Positions 35,558 to 44,379 of a DNA stretch of 49,526 nucleotides are shown one piece after another. The DNA comes from JAFAGX01 sp035501575 (GTDB taxonomy: Bacteria; Acidobacteriota; Terriglobia; Terriglobales; Acidobacteriaceae). The stretch's first letter is position 1, and each line of letters starts with the position of its first letter. A model generated the notes under the pieces. That model saw only the letters and a program-made list of their open reading frames with translations. It searched no databases and was not told the origin of the DNA. Both the position numbers and the translations under genes were made by a program. The stretch is from contig DATJVZ010000159.1 in NCBI GenBank assembly GCA_035501575.1, forward strand, positions 1 to 49,526, in the 5' to 3' direction.

Positions 35558-36358
35558 TCAGTCTTTCTTCTCGGAGTTTTGAGTTGGCGTTTGCGTGGCT
35601 TTGGCGCCCGTCGAGTCTGCGTTGGCGCTCACCTCGATGTACTGGATGATGACGGAGATGCGGCGGTTGGAGGGATTCAGTGGATCAGCAGGTATCCGCA
35701 GCCTTTGGTCGGCATAGCCCCTGACCTGCGCGACCTGGTCCTGACGCACACCGTTTTGTTGCATTAAGCGCCGGGCCGCGTTGGCCCGGTCTGAGGAAAG
35801 TTCCCAATTCCCATAATTTGTGGCTAGAGAATAAGGCTTCGCGTCGGTGTGTCCTTCGATGGAGAGCTTGTTGGGGAGTTTGCCCAGTTCTTGCGCGAGA
35901 AGAGTAAGCAATTCTTTGCCATCCTCGTTCGGTTTGGCACTGCCGACCTCGAAAAAGGTTCCAGACGCAGATTCGGTCAGTTCGATTCGTAAGCCCTCCG
36001 AGGTGATGGTCATCTCGATGTGGTCCTTCAATTTGTCGAAGTCGCTCAAGCGGCGGACGCTTTTCTGCAGTTGCTCCTTCAGCTCCGCCATGTTGTCTCG
36101 GGTGATGATGAAGTTTTCTCCTGCGCCGCGCTGGTCCGTGCCCACCATCTTGGAGGTTCCCGACGGATCTTTGAAATAGCCTCCGACAGCGTCCTGCACC
36201 TGCTTGCTGCTGTTCATCAGCCACAACACGATAAATAGCGCCATCATGGCGGTTACAAAATCCGCGTAGGCTACTTTCCAGGCGCCGCCATGGTGGCCTT
36301 CGTGGCTTACCTTCTTTTTGATGATGACGATCGGACGGGTAGTGTTGGCAGTATCCAT
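35558..36358 (-). CDS. motB: Flagellar stator protein MotB (second set)
   Basis: 266 aa. The N-terminal helix has the proton-carrying Asp33 in WKVAYADFVTAMMALFIVLW, the gamma-proteobacterial MotB pattern. A plug/linker region (50-140) is followed by an OmpA-like peptidoglycan-binding domain with IEGHTDAKPY and ELSSDRANAARRL, ending in NRRISVIIQ. It anchors the stator to peptidoglycan. It lies 12 bp after motA of the same set. The C-terminal tail is polar and unstructured (residues 240-266). Confidence 0.95.
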   Translation of the reverse strand: MDTANTTRPIVIIKKKVSHEGHHGGAWKVAYADFVTAMMALFIVLWLMNSSKQVQDAVGGYFKDPSGTSKMVGTDQRGAGENFIITRDNMAELKEQLQKSVRRLSDFDKLKDHIEMTITSEGLRIELTESASGTFFEVGSAKPNEDGKELLTLLAQELGKLPNKLSIEGHTDAKPYSLATNYGNWELSSDRANAARRLMQQNGVRQDQVAQVRGYADQRLRIPADPLNPSNRRISVIIQYIEVSANADSTGAKATQTPTQNSEKKD

Positions 36359-36370
36359 TCGATGCCCCTC

Positions 36371-37273
36371 TTAGGACGCAGGTGCGCCGGCGGCAGCGGC
36401 GGCCGCTTTTGGCTTCGCTTCATTTCCGCCGCCGCGGCAGGTTTTCTCAACCTCCTGAAAGGACGGGCGCAGATGTCCGGGTATGGCGCGACGCCCGACT
36501 TCAACCGCCATGATGGGGGCAGTGCCCTTCAAGAAGGAAATCAGCAGGACTCGCAAGACTCCGAGATAGGCTCGTTCCTCGTCCGCAGCCTTCGACATGC
36601 TGGCGGCAATCGGCCCCACCAGACCATAGCAGAGCAGGATGCCAAGAAAGGTTCCGACCAACGCAGCCGCGACTCTCTTGCCAATCTCTTCGGGCGGTCC
36701 TCCCAAGGAGCCCATGGTGATGACAACTCCCAGAACGGCGGCCACAATGCCCAAGCCGGGCATTGATTCGGCCATAGTGCTGAGCGCACCGATCGGTTGA
36801 GTCGCGTCGTGGTGATGGACCTCCAAATCCAATTCCATGAGCTGGTCCAGATCAAACGGGTCCGATCCGGTCACGGCCATTCGCATGGTGTCACAGAGAA
36901 AGTGCAGCCCGTGGTGGTCGTTCAAGAACTTCGGGAACTTGGAAAAAATGGCGCTTTTCTTGGGTTCCTCGACATCCGCTTCCAAGGCCATCAGTCCTTC
37001 GTTGCGTGCTTTGGTGAGGAGGGTGTACATCATTTTCAATGAATCGAGATAGTACTGCTTGGTGATTTTCGAGCCTTTGACCACCCCGAGAATTCCCGCC
37101 GCAATCTTCTTGAGAACGTGCAATGGATTGGCAATCAGCACGGTTCCAGTAGCGGCCCCGGCAATGATGACCAGCTCCGCCGGCTGCATCAGGACCCTCA
37201 GATTGCCGTGTTCCATTCGATATCCGGCGACCACGGCGCCGAAGACAACTACGATTCCGATAATCGCAAACAT
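36371..37273 (-). CDS. motA: Flagellar stator protein MotA (second set)
   Basis: 300 aa. Four transmembrane segments: IIGIVVVFGAVVAGY and ELVIIAGAATGTVLIA at the N-terminus, then PGLGIVAAVLGVVITMGSL and VGTFLGILLCYGLVGPIAA. The large cytoplasmic loop (about 60-190) holds charged residues for FliG contact. The type is the E. coli-like MotA (about 300 aa). The C-terminus is Ala/Lys-rich. It pairs with the MotB 12 bp downstream. It is separated from the first stator pair by about 120 bp. Confidence 0.95.
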   Translation of the reverse strand: MFAIIGIVVVFGAVVAGYRMEHGNLRVLMQPAELVIIAGAATGTVLIANPLHVLKKIAAGILGVVKGSKITKQYYLDSLKMMYTLLTKARNEGLMALEADVEEPKKSAIFSKFPKFLNDHHGLHFLCDTMRMAVTGSDPFDLDQLMELDLEVHHHDATQPIGALSTMAESMPGLGIVAAVLGVVITMGSLGGPPEEIGKRVAAALVGTFLGILLCYGLVGPIAASMSKAADEERAYLGVLRVLLISFLKGTAPIMAVEVGRRAIPGHLRPSFQEVEKTCRGGGNEAKPKAAAAAAGAPAS

Positions 37274-37393
37274 AGCTGCTCAGTCTCCCGCACGATCCAG
37301 GCCCCAAACCAGGACCCTCACGGCTGTTCCTTCCTTCGGGTAGATCTTCATAATTCTTTTCGCGACTTCAGAGACGCCGACCGCCACGTTGGT

Positions 37394-38227
37394 TCACCGC
37401 GCTGCGGGGGCGCCTGAGGAATCCGCGGGAGCGCCCGCGGAATCCGCGCTTTGAGCTTTGCGGTTCGATCCGGCGACCACCACCAGGTCCACGCGACGGT
37501 TGCTCCTGCGGCCGTCTTCCGTATCGTTGCTGGCAATCGGCCGATACTGCGAATATCCTGCTGCACTGATCAAGCTTGGATCGAAGCCGTGTTTTTCAAT
37601 CAACAGGGAAACCACCTCCGTTGCCCGAGCCGTGGACAATTCCCAGTTTGAGTTGAAGCGACGGGTATGAATCGGCTTGTTGTCGGTGTGTCCTTCCACC
37701 CGAATATGGAATCCCTTTTCGTTGAGCACACCCGCAATGCGAGCCAGCGTATTCTGTCCGTCCACGAGAAGCGTAGCGTCTCCGCTTTTGAAGAAACCCA
37801 CCTCGCGCAGGCTGACGACCAGGCCTTCCGGCGTGACTCGCATCTCGATTTCGTGTTTCTGGATCTCCTCGCCCAGAGCTTCTTCTAACTGACGCTTGAG
37901 CAGGCTGACATCCGGGCTGAATCCGCCGCGACCCACCCCAGAGCCATGGGCCAGATCTACCACCGCGGACGGTTCCGGCGGTTTGGCAGCCGTTCCCTGA
38001 TTCGCGGGAAGCAAAACTACGCTTCCGTTGCCACCGCCGGTGAAGGCTGCCAGTTGTTGGAAGCCTCCCTGAATGGCTGCCGAAACTCGAGCAATCTTCT
38101 TGTTATCGGTTTGGGCCGACGCGTAGAGAACCACGAAAAACGCAAACAGCAGAGTGATAAAGTCCGCGTACGATACGAGCCAACGCTCATGGTTGGCGTG
38201 GGAATGCGTTTTGCGCCTCCGGCTCAT
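37394..38227 (-). CDS. motB: Flagellar stator protein MotB/MotD-like (first set)
   Basis: 277 aa. Proton- or sodium-coupling Asp22 in LVSYADFITLLFAFFVVLY, the PomB/MotD/Bacillus MotB-like pattern. The OmpA-like domain (about 140-265) has VEGHTDNKPI and DGRRSNRRVDLVV. The C-terminal tail is Ala/Gly/Ser/Pro-rich. Its ATG overlaps the motA stop in an ATGA pattern, so expression is coupled. It belongs to a different subtype from the second MotB gene. Confidence 0.95.
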   Translation of the reverse strand: MSRRRKTHSHANHERWLVSYADFITLLFAFFVVLYASAQTDNKKIARVSAAIQGGFQQLAAFTGGGNGSVVLLPANQGTAAKPPEPSAVVDLAHGSGVGRGGFSPDVSLLKRQLEEALGEEIQKHEIEMRVTPEGLVVSLREVGFFKSGDATLLVDGQNTLARIAGVLNEKGFHIRVEGHTDNKPIHTRRFNSNWELSTARATEVVSLLIEKHGFDPSLISAAGYSQYRPIASNDTEDGRRSNRRVDLVVVAGSNRKAQSADSAGAPADSSGAPAAR

Positions 38228-39036
38228 GCTCTGCGTCCGGAGAGAACTGGGTTTTCGGACACTCCCATTCGCCGCTGCGGCTGTCCTTGCTCCTGCTCGA
38301 GCAAGTACCCCATCAGTTTTGCTTCGAGCATGCGAGGATTCATGCCTTCAAGGATCGATATGACTCCATCGAGGGTCATCTCCCGCTGCACTTGCTCGGC
38401 CCGGCTCTTGATTTTGAGCTTTCCCGAGGAAGGCAGAAACAGCAGGTTCGCCGATCCCACGCCGTAGATGGTGGCCACGAATGCTACCGCGATGCCCCGC
38501 CCGACCTCATCAATGTTCCCGAGGTGTTCCATAACCTGAATCAAACCCAAGACAGCGCCGATAATGCCGATCGTCGGGGCGAAGCCTCCGGCAGATTCGA
38601 ACACTTGCGCAATCTTCTCTGATCGTTCGGCATGGTTGTCTAACTCTGGCTCTACAATCCTGCGCAGTTCTCCGGGCTCGGTACCGTCCACGGCCAACAT
38701 CAAAGTCTTCTTTAGGAAGGGATCCCGAATTTTGTCCAGGTCGGAGTCGAGCGAAATGATTCCGCTAACACGAGCCCGCTGCGCGTATTTCACCAGTTCC
38801 CTGACCAGCGCCGTGGGATCCTCAGCCCGGTCCAAAAACACATGCGCCAGCTTTTTGAAGGCCTGTACAACGATCGGCAGCGGGAACTGCACCAGCACGG
38901 CGCCGAGGGTTCCACCAAAGACGATCATGGCAGCCGTAGGCTGAAGGATTTGGGCGATTTTGCCTCCTTCCATCAGCAAGCCGGCAACAATGCCACCGAC
39001 GGCGCAGAAAATCCCGACAATGGTGCTCTTATCCAT
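38224..39036 (-). CDS. motA: Flagellar stator protein MotA/PomA-like (first set)
   Basis: 270 aa from ATG 39036 with GGGAG nine bases upstream; upstream residues in the same frame are not part of the family. Membrane segments: STIVGIFCAVGGIVAGLLM, AAMIVFGGTLGAVLVQ, PTIGIIGAVLGLIQVM and GRGIAVAFVATIYGVGSANL. Acidic and basic residues for FliG interaction lie in the loop between (about 75-165). Length and pattern fit the shorter PomA/MotC type. The start overlaps the end of flbD by eight bases and the end overlaps the motB start by four. Confidence 0.95.
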   Translation of the reverse strand: MDKSTIVGIFCAVGGIVAGLLMEGGKIAQILQPTAAMIVFGGTLGAVLVQFPLPIVVQAFKKLAHVFLDRAEDPTALVRELVKYAQRARVSGIISLDSDLDKIRDPFLKKTLMLAVDGTEPGELRRIVEPELDNHAERSEKIAQVFESAGGFAPTIGIIGAVLGLIQVMEHLGNIDEVGRGIAVAFVATIYGVGSANLLFLPSSGKLKIKSRAEQVQREMTLDGVISILEGMNPRMLEAKLMGYLLEQEQGQPQRRMGVSENPVLSGRRA

Positions 39037-39316
39037 GATGTATGCTCCCGCGAGGAGGATCGCTCGGGTTGTCGAGCTCCGTCCGCGCCATAGCTGCGGC
39101 AGCATGGTTGGGATCGCTCGCTACCGAGAGCAGTCCCGACAGCACTGCGCGCCGGAACTGAATAATGCGCGCTACGACTTGCTCGGCACTCTCTCGCACG
39201 ATGATCTTCTCGCCGCTGGTCAAAGTGAGGACGGTGTCCGGCGCATTCTCGATGAACTTGATGAGGTCGGAGTTGACCGCAAAGTCTTGGCTATTGAGTC
39301 GGGTGAGATGAATCAC
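39029..39316 (-). CDS. flbD: FlbD/SwrD family flagellar protein
   Basis: 95 aa from GTG 39316, where the family sequence VIHLTRLNSQDFAVNSDLIK begins, preceded by AGAAGAG. The frame is open further but outside the family. The core VLTLTSGEKIIVRESAEQVV and IIQFRRAVLSG is typical of the small FlbD family. In Bacillus (SwrD) it increases flagellar motor torque and lies next to motor genes; here it is the gene directly upstream of motA and overlaps it by eight bases. The C-terminal extension of about 30 residues is longer than in most members. Confidence 0.88.
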   Translation of the reverse strand: MIHLTRLNSQDFAVNSDLIKFIENAPDTVLTLTSGEKIIVRESAEQVVARIIQFRRAVLSGLLSVASDPNHAAAAMARTELDNPSDPPRGSIHHG

Positions 39317-39331
39317 AAAATACTCTTCTCT

Positions 39332-39346
39332 GGTAAAGTTTTTACC
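39332..39346. promoter_or_regulatory. Short inverted repeat upstream of flbD
   Basis: GGTAAA-GTT-TTTACC, perfect 6-bp arms with 3-nt spacer, 16 bp upstream of the flbD start on the minus strand. It may be an operator or a small leader hairpin. Not a convincing terminator. Confidence 0.3.
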
Positions 39347-39376
39347 CACACTTGAGAGCACCGAGCGCCCAGCCCA

Positions 39377-40156
39377 TCAAAGCGCCGTTGCCGGACCAGG
39401 CGCGACATTCCCGCCGATGGAGGAAACATCGAGCGAGGCGACAAGCGGATCGGCGGCGTGATTCTCCCGCTTCAGAAAAGCCCCGACCTGCTCTCTTTCT
39501 GCCTCCGTCAACCATCGTTTACGCAACGCTACTCGCATCTGCTCGATGGCTCGGGGGCAACGGGCCAAGTCCTCGCCTTTCACCTGCTGTTTCGTCAAGG
39601 CCTGCCCGATCGGGCTCAGGCGCAGATCGAAGTGGGCAATGTCAAAACGTGCTTCCCTCCAGCCCATCTGCCAAAACCAATCCGTGTAGTAAAGCCAACT
39701 GCGTTCGTTAAATGCGCGCACATGGGCAGGATCCTCCCAGGCTCCCCAGGAGAGATCGTAGGGAACGCTGATCCGAAACAAGCCGCCAACCCGGAGTAAG
39801 TTCAGACACGAAGTCATGGTGGTCGGGAGGTCGCGGATCTGCTGGAGCACGTTAAGGGCTATGATCTCGTCGAAAGAATTGTTCTCAAGAACCACGTTTC
39901 CGAAGCGCGACGTCGCCAACGGTTGGCCAGTGGGCAGCGGGAGATTGAAATCGAGTACCGCATCCGGCTCCCAGGAAGGCACAACGTCGACGTTGAAGTA
40001 ATCTTCACGCCAGTCCCTGCCACTCCCTAAGTTCAGCTTTCGTGGCATGGCTTCTGGCATGAGCCAGCCGGCAGATTGCAGTGCATTGCTCAAGATGTCG
40101 AACTCCTTTCGCGGATAAGTTATCGAGACCCTGGCTGTAACTTCCCGAACGAGCAT
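39377..40156 (-). CDS. SAM-dependent methyltransferase
   Basis: 259 aa from ATG 40156; an ATG further in (MPRKLNLGSG) is possible because the class I methyltransferase fold begins there. Motif I is LNLGSGRDWREDYFNVDVVP (residues 40-60), followed by an acidic motif VLDFNLPLP, FDEIIALNVLQQIRDLP (motif IV-like), and LLRVGGLFRISVPYD. The C-terminus is charged. It lies 60 bp upstream of flbD on the same strand and divergent from the glycosyltransferases. A role in modifying a surface glycan or flagellin is a context-based inference. Confidence 0.75.
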   Translation of the reverse strand: MLVREVTARVSITYPRKEFDILSNALQSAGWLMPEAMPRKLNLGSGRDWREDYFNVDVVPSWEPDAVLDFNLPLPTGQPLATSRFGNVVLENNSFDEIIALNVLQQIRDLPTTMTSCLNLLRVGGLFRISVPYDLSWGAWEDPAHVRAFNERSWLYYTDWFWQMGWREARFDIAHFDLRLSPIGQALTKQQVKGEDLARCPRAIEQMRVALRKRWLTEAEREQVGAFLKRENHAADPLVASLDVSSIGGNVAPGPATAL

Positions 40157-40321
40157 CCGCCTGCGAAGAAGGACCGAATTCAGCTATGCAATCGGGCTGC
40201 CTCATTTGCCTCTAATGGCGGGGCCGGTGGCGGCGGCACCCGGCGGGGCCTGAGAATCTACTGCCTTGCTAACAAGTGACTTCGGCACCTGGGCTGGGGA
40301 TCAAGGTGCGAAGGGCGTGGT

Positions 40322-41767
40322 ATGGCAAGTGCTGTCGTTACCCAGGCTGGGTGCAACCCAAGCCCATATTCCAATGCAGCGTTAATGGATTCCTCCGAAC
40401 ACCCGATGGCGACGCTCGGTCTGTCGATGATCGCAAAGAATGAGGCTCACACCCTACGAGCCTGTCTCACGAGCGTGCGCGAGGTCGTGAGCCAGATCGT
40501 GATTGCCGATACGGGCTCGACCGACCGTACGGTTGAGATTGCGCGTGAATTTGGGGCGACCGTGCTTTCCTTGCCCTGGGAGAATCACTTCGCCAAGGCT
40601 CGCAACGCGGCTCTCGCGCCCATGACCACCGATTGGGTTCTGGTGCTCGACGCGGACGAAGAATTGGATGCCGCCGCCAAAGGCGCTCTGCCTCGACTGC
40701 TGGCAGAGCCGGATAGCGACGCTTATGTGGTCGCCATCCGGGACTACATGCCGGAGAAGACGTCGTATTACTTAGAGCACCCGGGCAAGCCACTTTCCGA
40801 TGCCCCGGAGCGTGCCCGAACCGCCGCTTGCTATCACGACCAGCCGAACATTCGGCTTTTTCGACGCAATCCCAAGGTGTATTTCTTCGGACGTGTGCAT
40901 GAACTGGTCGAATATCGCATCAGCCTGTTGGGTTTGAAAATTGTTCCCTCCGATATTCTGATTCATCACTTTGGGTTTCTTCGCGGCCCTGAGGTTCGGG
41001 GTCGGAAAGCCGTGTATTACCGAGATTTGGGGTGGCTTAAGGTGAAAGAGGAACCCGACAATCCCTTTGCCTGGTTCGAACTCGGCCTAGTGGAATACCG
41101 GACTTTCCAAAACCGCGACGTTGCCTTGTCCTGTTTTCAGCAAACGGTGAAATTACACCCTCCGTTTACCCGCGCCTGGCTATTCATGGCGATGATTTCG
41201 ATCGACTTGGGCCGCCCATTCGACGCTCTCTTGGCTCTCGAGCAGGCTGAAACCACGGAAGAGGCCGCCGGATTCCGCGAGCGCCTGAAGGGAGATGCCT
41301 ATTACAACCTGGGACAGATCGCGCAGGCTCGCGGCGCTTACCAGAATGCTCTGAAGCTCGGGGAAGATAGAGCCCTGGTCCAAAGCCGCTTGGGGCTCAC
41401 CGAGGTGCGATTGGGGGACTTCGAGGTGGGGTTCGCCCGGCTGCGGCAAGCCATAGAGGAGGCCCCCCACCAGGCGGAACTTCACGACCGGCTGGTGAAG
41501 GCCTTGTTGGTGGCCGAGGATCTGTCCGGAGCTGCGGAAGCGGCGGAAAGGTTGGCCGGATATTTTCGCCACCCGAAGACATTTCTCCGCGCCGCCAGCA
41601 TTCGCGCGCAGCTCAAGCAATGGGAAAGATCGGAGAAGCTGCTCGAACAGGCGCTCGCACTTTTCCCCGACTCCTCCGCGTTGCGGGATGCCCGAGCCGA
41701 GGTAGAACGATATAGAGTCGCGGCCGGCGAACAGCCGCAGGGTAAGCCCAATCAGGCCACAGGCTGA
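40322..41767 (+). CDS. GT2 glycosyltransferase with TPR domain (first copy)
   Basis: 481 aa from ATG 40322 with GAAGGG upstream; ATG 40406 (MATLGLSMIAKNE) is a possible shorter start. The N-terminal family-2 glycosyltransferase domain (about 30-250) has GLSMIAKNEAHTLRACLTSV, IADTGSTDRTVEIAREFGA, and the metal/nucleotide-binding VLDADEELD. TPR-like helical repeats follow (about 255-470), such as LKGDAYYNLGQIAQARGAYQ. No membrane segment. It is closely similar to the next gene, so a tandem duplication. It lies in the flagellar block upstream of flagellin. Confidence 0.9.
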   Translation: MASAVVTQAGCNPSPYSNAALMDSSEHPMATLGLSMIAKNEAHTLRACLTSVREVVSQIVIADTGSTDRTVEIAREFGATVLSLPWENHFAKARNAALAPMTTDWVLVLDADEELDAAAKGALPRLLAEPDSDAYVVAIRDYMPEKTSYYLEHPGKPLSDAPERARTAACYHDQPNIRLFRRNPKVYFFGRVHELVEYRISLLGLKIVPSDILIHHFGFLRGPEVRGRKAVYYRDLGWLKVKEEPDNPFAWFELGLVEYRTFQNRDVALSCFQQTVKLHPPFTRAWLFMAMISIDLGRPFDALLALEQAETTEEAAGFRERLKGDAYYNLGQIAQARGAYQNALKLGEDRALVQSRLGLTEVRLGDFEVGFARLRQAIEEAPHQAELHDRLVKALLVAEDLSGAAEAAERLAGYFRHPKTFLRAASIRAQLKQWERSEKLLEQALALFPDSSALRDARAEVERYRVAAGEQPQGKPNQATG

Positions 41768-41776
41768 GGTTTCACT

Positions 41777-43183
41777 ATGCCAAGCGTCGGTCTCTCCATG
41801 ATCGTGAAAAACGGGGCGGATGCCCTTCGCCCCTGTCTTGAGAGTGTGCGCGGGGTTGTCGAGCAGATCGTCATCGCCGACACCGGCTCGACGGACAACA
41901 CTTGCGAGATCGCCCGCGCGTTTAATGCCACCATCATTTCGGTGCCCTGGGAAAACGATTTCGCCAAGGCCCGCAACGCGGCGCTCGAACTGGTCCGAAC
42001 CGATTGGGTTCTGGTCCTCGATGCCGATGAGGAATTGGACCGCGAGGGCGGGAGAAACATACCCCAGCTGCTGCAAGCGGCGGACGTAGGTGGATATGTG
42101 ACTCGGATTCGCAACTACGTAGGCGCTCGGTTCAGTCGAGGCTGGGACCGTACTTCCGTTCCCAATGATGGACGGCACCCCAGGGCCAAGGATGCCCCCG
42201 CCTATTTCATTCATGAGAACTGTCGCTTCTTCCGCCGGCATCCAAAAATCTACTTCACGGGCCGCGTGCACGAACTGGTCGAAAATCAGGTTGTGGTATT
42301 GGGATTGAAGCTCGAGTCGGCCAACTTCTTTATCCACCACTTTGGGCAGCTTGCCGAGGCGCAAGTCAAAGATAGTAAAGCGGTGTTCTATCGGGAATTG
42401 CTTCGCTTGAGAGTCCAGGAGCACCCTGACGATCCCCTCGGTTGGGTGCTGCTTGGCCTACAAGAGTACGAATACCACAACAATGCCCTGGAGGGTTTAC
42501 GCTGCTTCGCGCGCTGCCTGGCCTTGGAGCCCCGCGTGGCGGAGGCCTGGCTGTTCACGGGAATGATCTTTATCGATCTGGGGAAATACGAGGAAGCATT
42601 AAGGGCGTTGGAACAGGATCGACGCGCGGGTAAGGTCACGGCTTTTCGCGAACAACTGAAAGGAGATGCTCTGCACAGCTTGGGCCGCTGGCAAGAGGCA
42701 CGACTGGCATATCGCCGCGCACTCAAGTGGACCGGGGCGGATGACCCCCTGCTCGAAAGCAAGCTGGGCTATACGGAAGTCAAGGCGGGTCAAAACAACG
42801 CCGGGCTGGCCAGGTTACGGCGCGCGGCCAGGGCGGTCCCGGGAATGTTCGCCATCCATGACCGGCTGATGAAAGCCTGCATCATTGCCGATCGATTAGA
42901 GGAAGCCGCGGAGGTAGCGGAGGGTCTAGCCCAGGCGTTACCCAATCCCAAGTCTTATTTGCGTGCCGCGAGCATACGTGCAAAGTTGCAGCAATGGGAC
43001 GAGAGCACTGCGATTCTATCTCGGGGACTTCTCCTGTTCCCGCAAACCCGGGAGTTGCAGGATGCTCATGATGAAGCAGAAACCATGCGGCGAAGAAAAA
43101 ATGGTGAAGTGGCGGGCGGAGCGCAGGCCAACCAACAGCATGAGAACCGGGTCAGTGGCGGTATTGGGTGCTTCCCAGAATAG
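41777..43183 (+). CDS. GT2 glycosyltransferase with TPR domain (second copy)
   Basis: 468 aa, starting 9 bp after the first copy and aligning with it over its length: GLSMIVKNGADALRPC, IADTGSTDNTCEIARAF, VLDADEELD, then HELVENQVVVLGLKLESANF where the first copy has HELVEYRISLLGLK. TPR repeats follow (LKGDALHSLGRWQEARLAYR). It diverges enough (loop near residue 120, WDRTSVPNDGRHPRAK) to suggest different acceptors or sugars. It lies 175 bp upstream of flagellin. Flagellin or other flagellar protein glycosylation is the most natural role (inference from context). Confidence 0.9.
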   Translation: MPSVGLSMIVKNGADALRPCLESVRGVVEQIVIADTGSTDNTCEIARAFNATIISVPWENDFAKARNAALELVRTDWVLVLDADEELDREGGRNIPQLLQAADVGGYVTRIRNYVGARFSRGWDRTSVPNDGRHPRAKDAPAYFIHENCRFFRRHPKIYFTGRVHELVENQVVVLGLKLESANFFIHHFGQLAEAQVKDSKAVFYRELLRLRVQEHPDDPLGWVLLGLQEYEYHNNALEGLRCFARCLALEPRVAEAWLFTGMIFIDLGKYEEALRALEQDRRAGKVTAFREQLKGDALHSLGRWQEARLAYRRALKWTGADDPLLESKLGYTEVKAGQNNAGLARLRRAARAVPGMFAIHDRLMKACIIADRLEEAAEVAEGLAQALPNPKSYLRAASIRAKLQQWDESTAILSRGLLLFPQTRELQDAHDEAETMRRRKNGEVAGGAQANQQHENRVSGGIGCFPE

Positions 43184-43249
43184 ACCGATGTTTCCGGGTC
43201 CGAGAGGTTACTTCGGTTATGGGGAAAGCTGATCGAACGATACACAAGT

Positions 43250-43257
43250 GCCGATAG
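43250..43257 (+). promoter_or_regulatory. Possible sigma-28 -10 element before flagellin
   Basis: GCCGATAG, seven of eight matches to the sigma-28 -10 consensus GCCGATAA, about 100 bp upstream of the flagellin ATG. No TAAA-type -35 is seen at 14-16 bp, so this half-site is doubtful. Confidence 0.3.
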
Positions 43258-43358
43258 GTAATCCCGTGTGACAACCTCTTGCTCGATGGGGAGCCTCTGG
43301 CACCGCAAAGCCGGGAACCTCGATGCAGGCGGAACTTGAATACAAGGAGGACTTTTCG

Positions 43359-44192
43359 ATGGGATCACTGAGTGTTTTGTATAACATCCCGGCACTGGAA
43401 GCGCAGGACCAGTTGGGTTTGACCCAGACCGCCCTGAACTCGACTCTAACGGCTCTCTCTTCCGGCCAGAGAATCAATACCGGAGCGGACGATCCGGCCG
43501 GGCTGGCCATTGCCAATGGATTGGAAGCGAATATCACGGCGCTCACGCAGTCGGTGCAGAATGCCACCGATGGCCAGGGTGAACTGCAGGTCGCCGACGG
43601 CGCCTTATCTCAGATCACGGCTCTTCTAAACAACGCCATCAGTTTGGCCACGGAGGCCGCCAACGGCACAGTCAGCGACACACAAAGGACCGCACTGGAC
43701 AGCGAATTCACTTCCATCAAAACCGAAATCGACAGCATCGGTGGAAACACCACGTACAACGGCCAGGCGATTTTCGGTGGCGCCACGACCACCATCTACA
43801 TGAGCGACTCCTCCTCCGCCGGCATCAACTTGGTGACCGTCAGCTTCCAGACCGTAAGCTCCTCCAATCTGGGAACTGCGAGCATCTCCGGCGATGACCT
43901 GACCTCGGCGTCGAACGCTCAGGCAGCGCTGCTGGATATCAACAGCGCCATCCAACAGGTCGCCGCTCTTCGAGGTAGTCTTGGAGCTCAGTCCATTCAG
44001 CTTTCCTCGGCGATCAACGTCATGAACGTTCAGATTACAAACCTGACGAATGCCGAAAATGCCATCATGGCGGCAAACATGGGTACAGAAACGTCCAACT
44101 TGTCCAAGGAAAGCATTCTGCAGGAGACTGGCATCGCGGCATTGCAGCAATCCAATCAGCTGCAACAGACGGTGTTGAAATTGTTTCAATAA
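43359..44192 (+). CDS. fliC: Flagellin
   Basis: 277 aa from ATG 43359, with AAGGAGG eight bases upstream. The N-terminal D0/D1 core includes LSSGQRINTGADDPAGLAIA and the C-terminal D1/D0 has SSAINVMNVQITNLTNAENA and ILQETGIAALQQSNQLQQTV ending LKLFQ. The central part is short (about 100 residues, Ser/Thr-rich), so there are no large D2/D3 domains, and the exposed Ser/Thr would suit O-glycosylation. It is the filament subunit exported by the flagellar type III system. Hairpins lie after it. Confidence 0.97.
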   Translation: MGSLSVLYNIPALEAQDQLGLTQTALNSTLTALSSGQRINTGADDPAGLAIANGLEANITALTQSVQNATDGQGELQVADGALSQITALLNNAISLATEAANGTVSDTQRTALDSEFTSIKTEIDSIGGNTTYNGQAIFGGATTTIYMSDSSSAGINLVTVSFQTVSSSNLGTASISGDDLTSASNAQAALLDINSAIQQVAALRGSLGAQSIQLSSAINVMNVQITNLTNAENAIMAANMGTETSNLSKESILQETGIAALQQSNQLQQTVLKLFQ

Positions 44193-44202
44193 GTCACTCG
44201 GA

Positions 44203-44230
44203 GGTGGTCAGACCAACCAGTCTGACCACC
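44203..44230 (+). terminator. Long perfect hairpin after flagellin
   Basis: Arms GGTGGTCAGAC (44203-44213) and GTCTGACCACC (44220-44230), 11 perfect pairs with a 6-nt loop CAACCA, 10 bp after the flagellin stop. There is no T-run, so it may stabilise the flagellin mRNA 3' end rather than terminate. A related sequence lies at 44381-44410. A weaker GCCCG/CGGGC hairpin followed by ATTTT is at 44285-44306. Confidence 0.5.
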
Positions 44231-44379
44231 AAACGGATGACAAGAAGGCCGGCTCGGCGGGCAGCGTAGGTGAAACAAAGTCCAGCCCGTCACAGTCGGG
44301 CATTTTCGAACAGACGGATAGCGCGGCATCAGCAAAACCGGATAAGCCGCACCAGAGTTGAAGTTGTTGTAATGCACCA

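Noticed and set aside
43295..43315. Sigma-54 promoter before flagellin (CTGGCACCGCAAAGCC)
   Set aside because: The GG and GC elements are one base too close (9 instead of 10 between), and sigma-54 spacing is strict. The TTGC element is missing.
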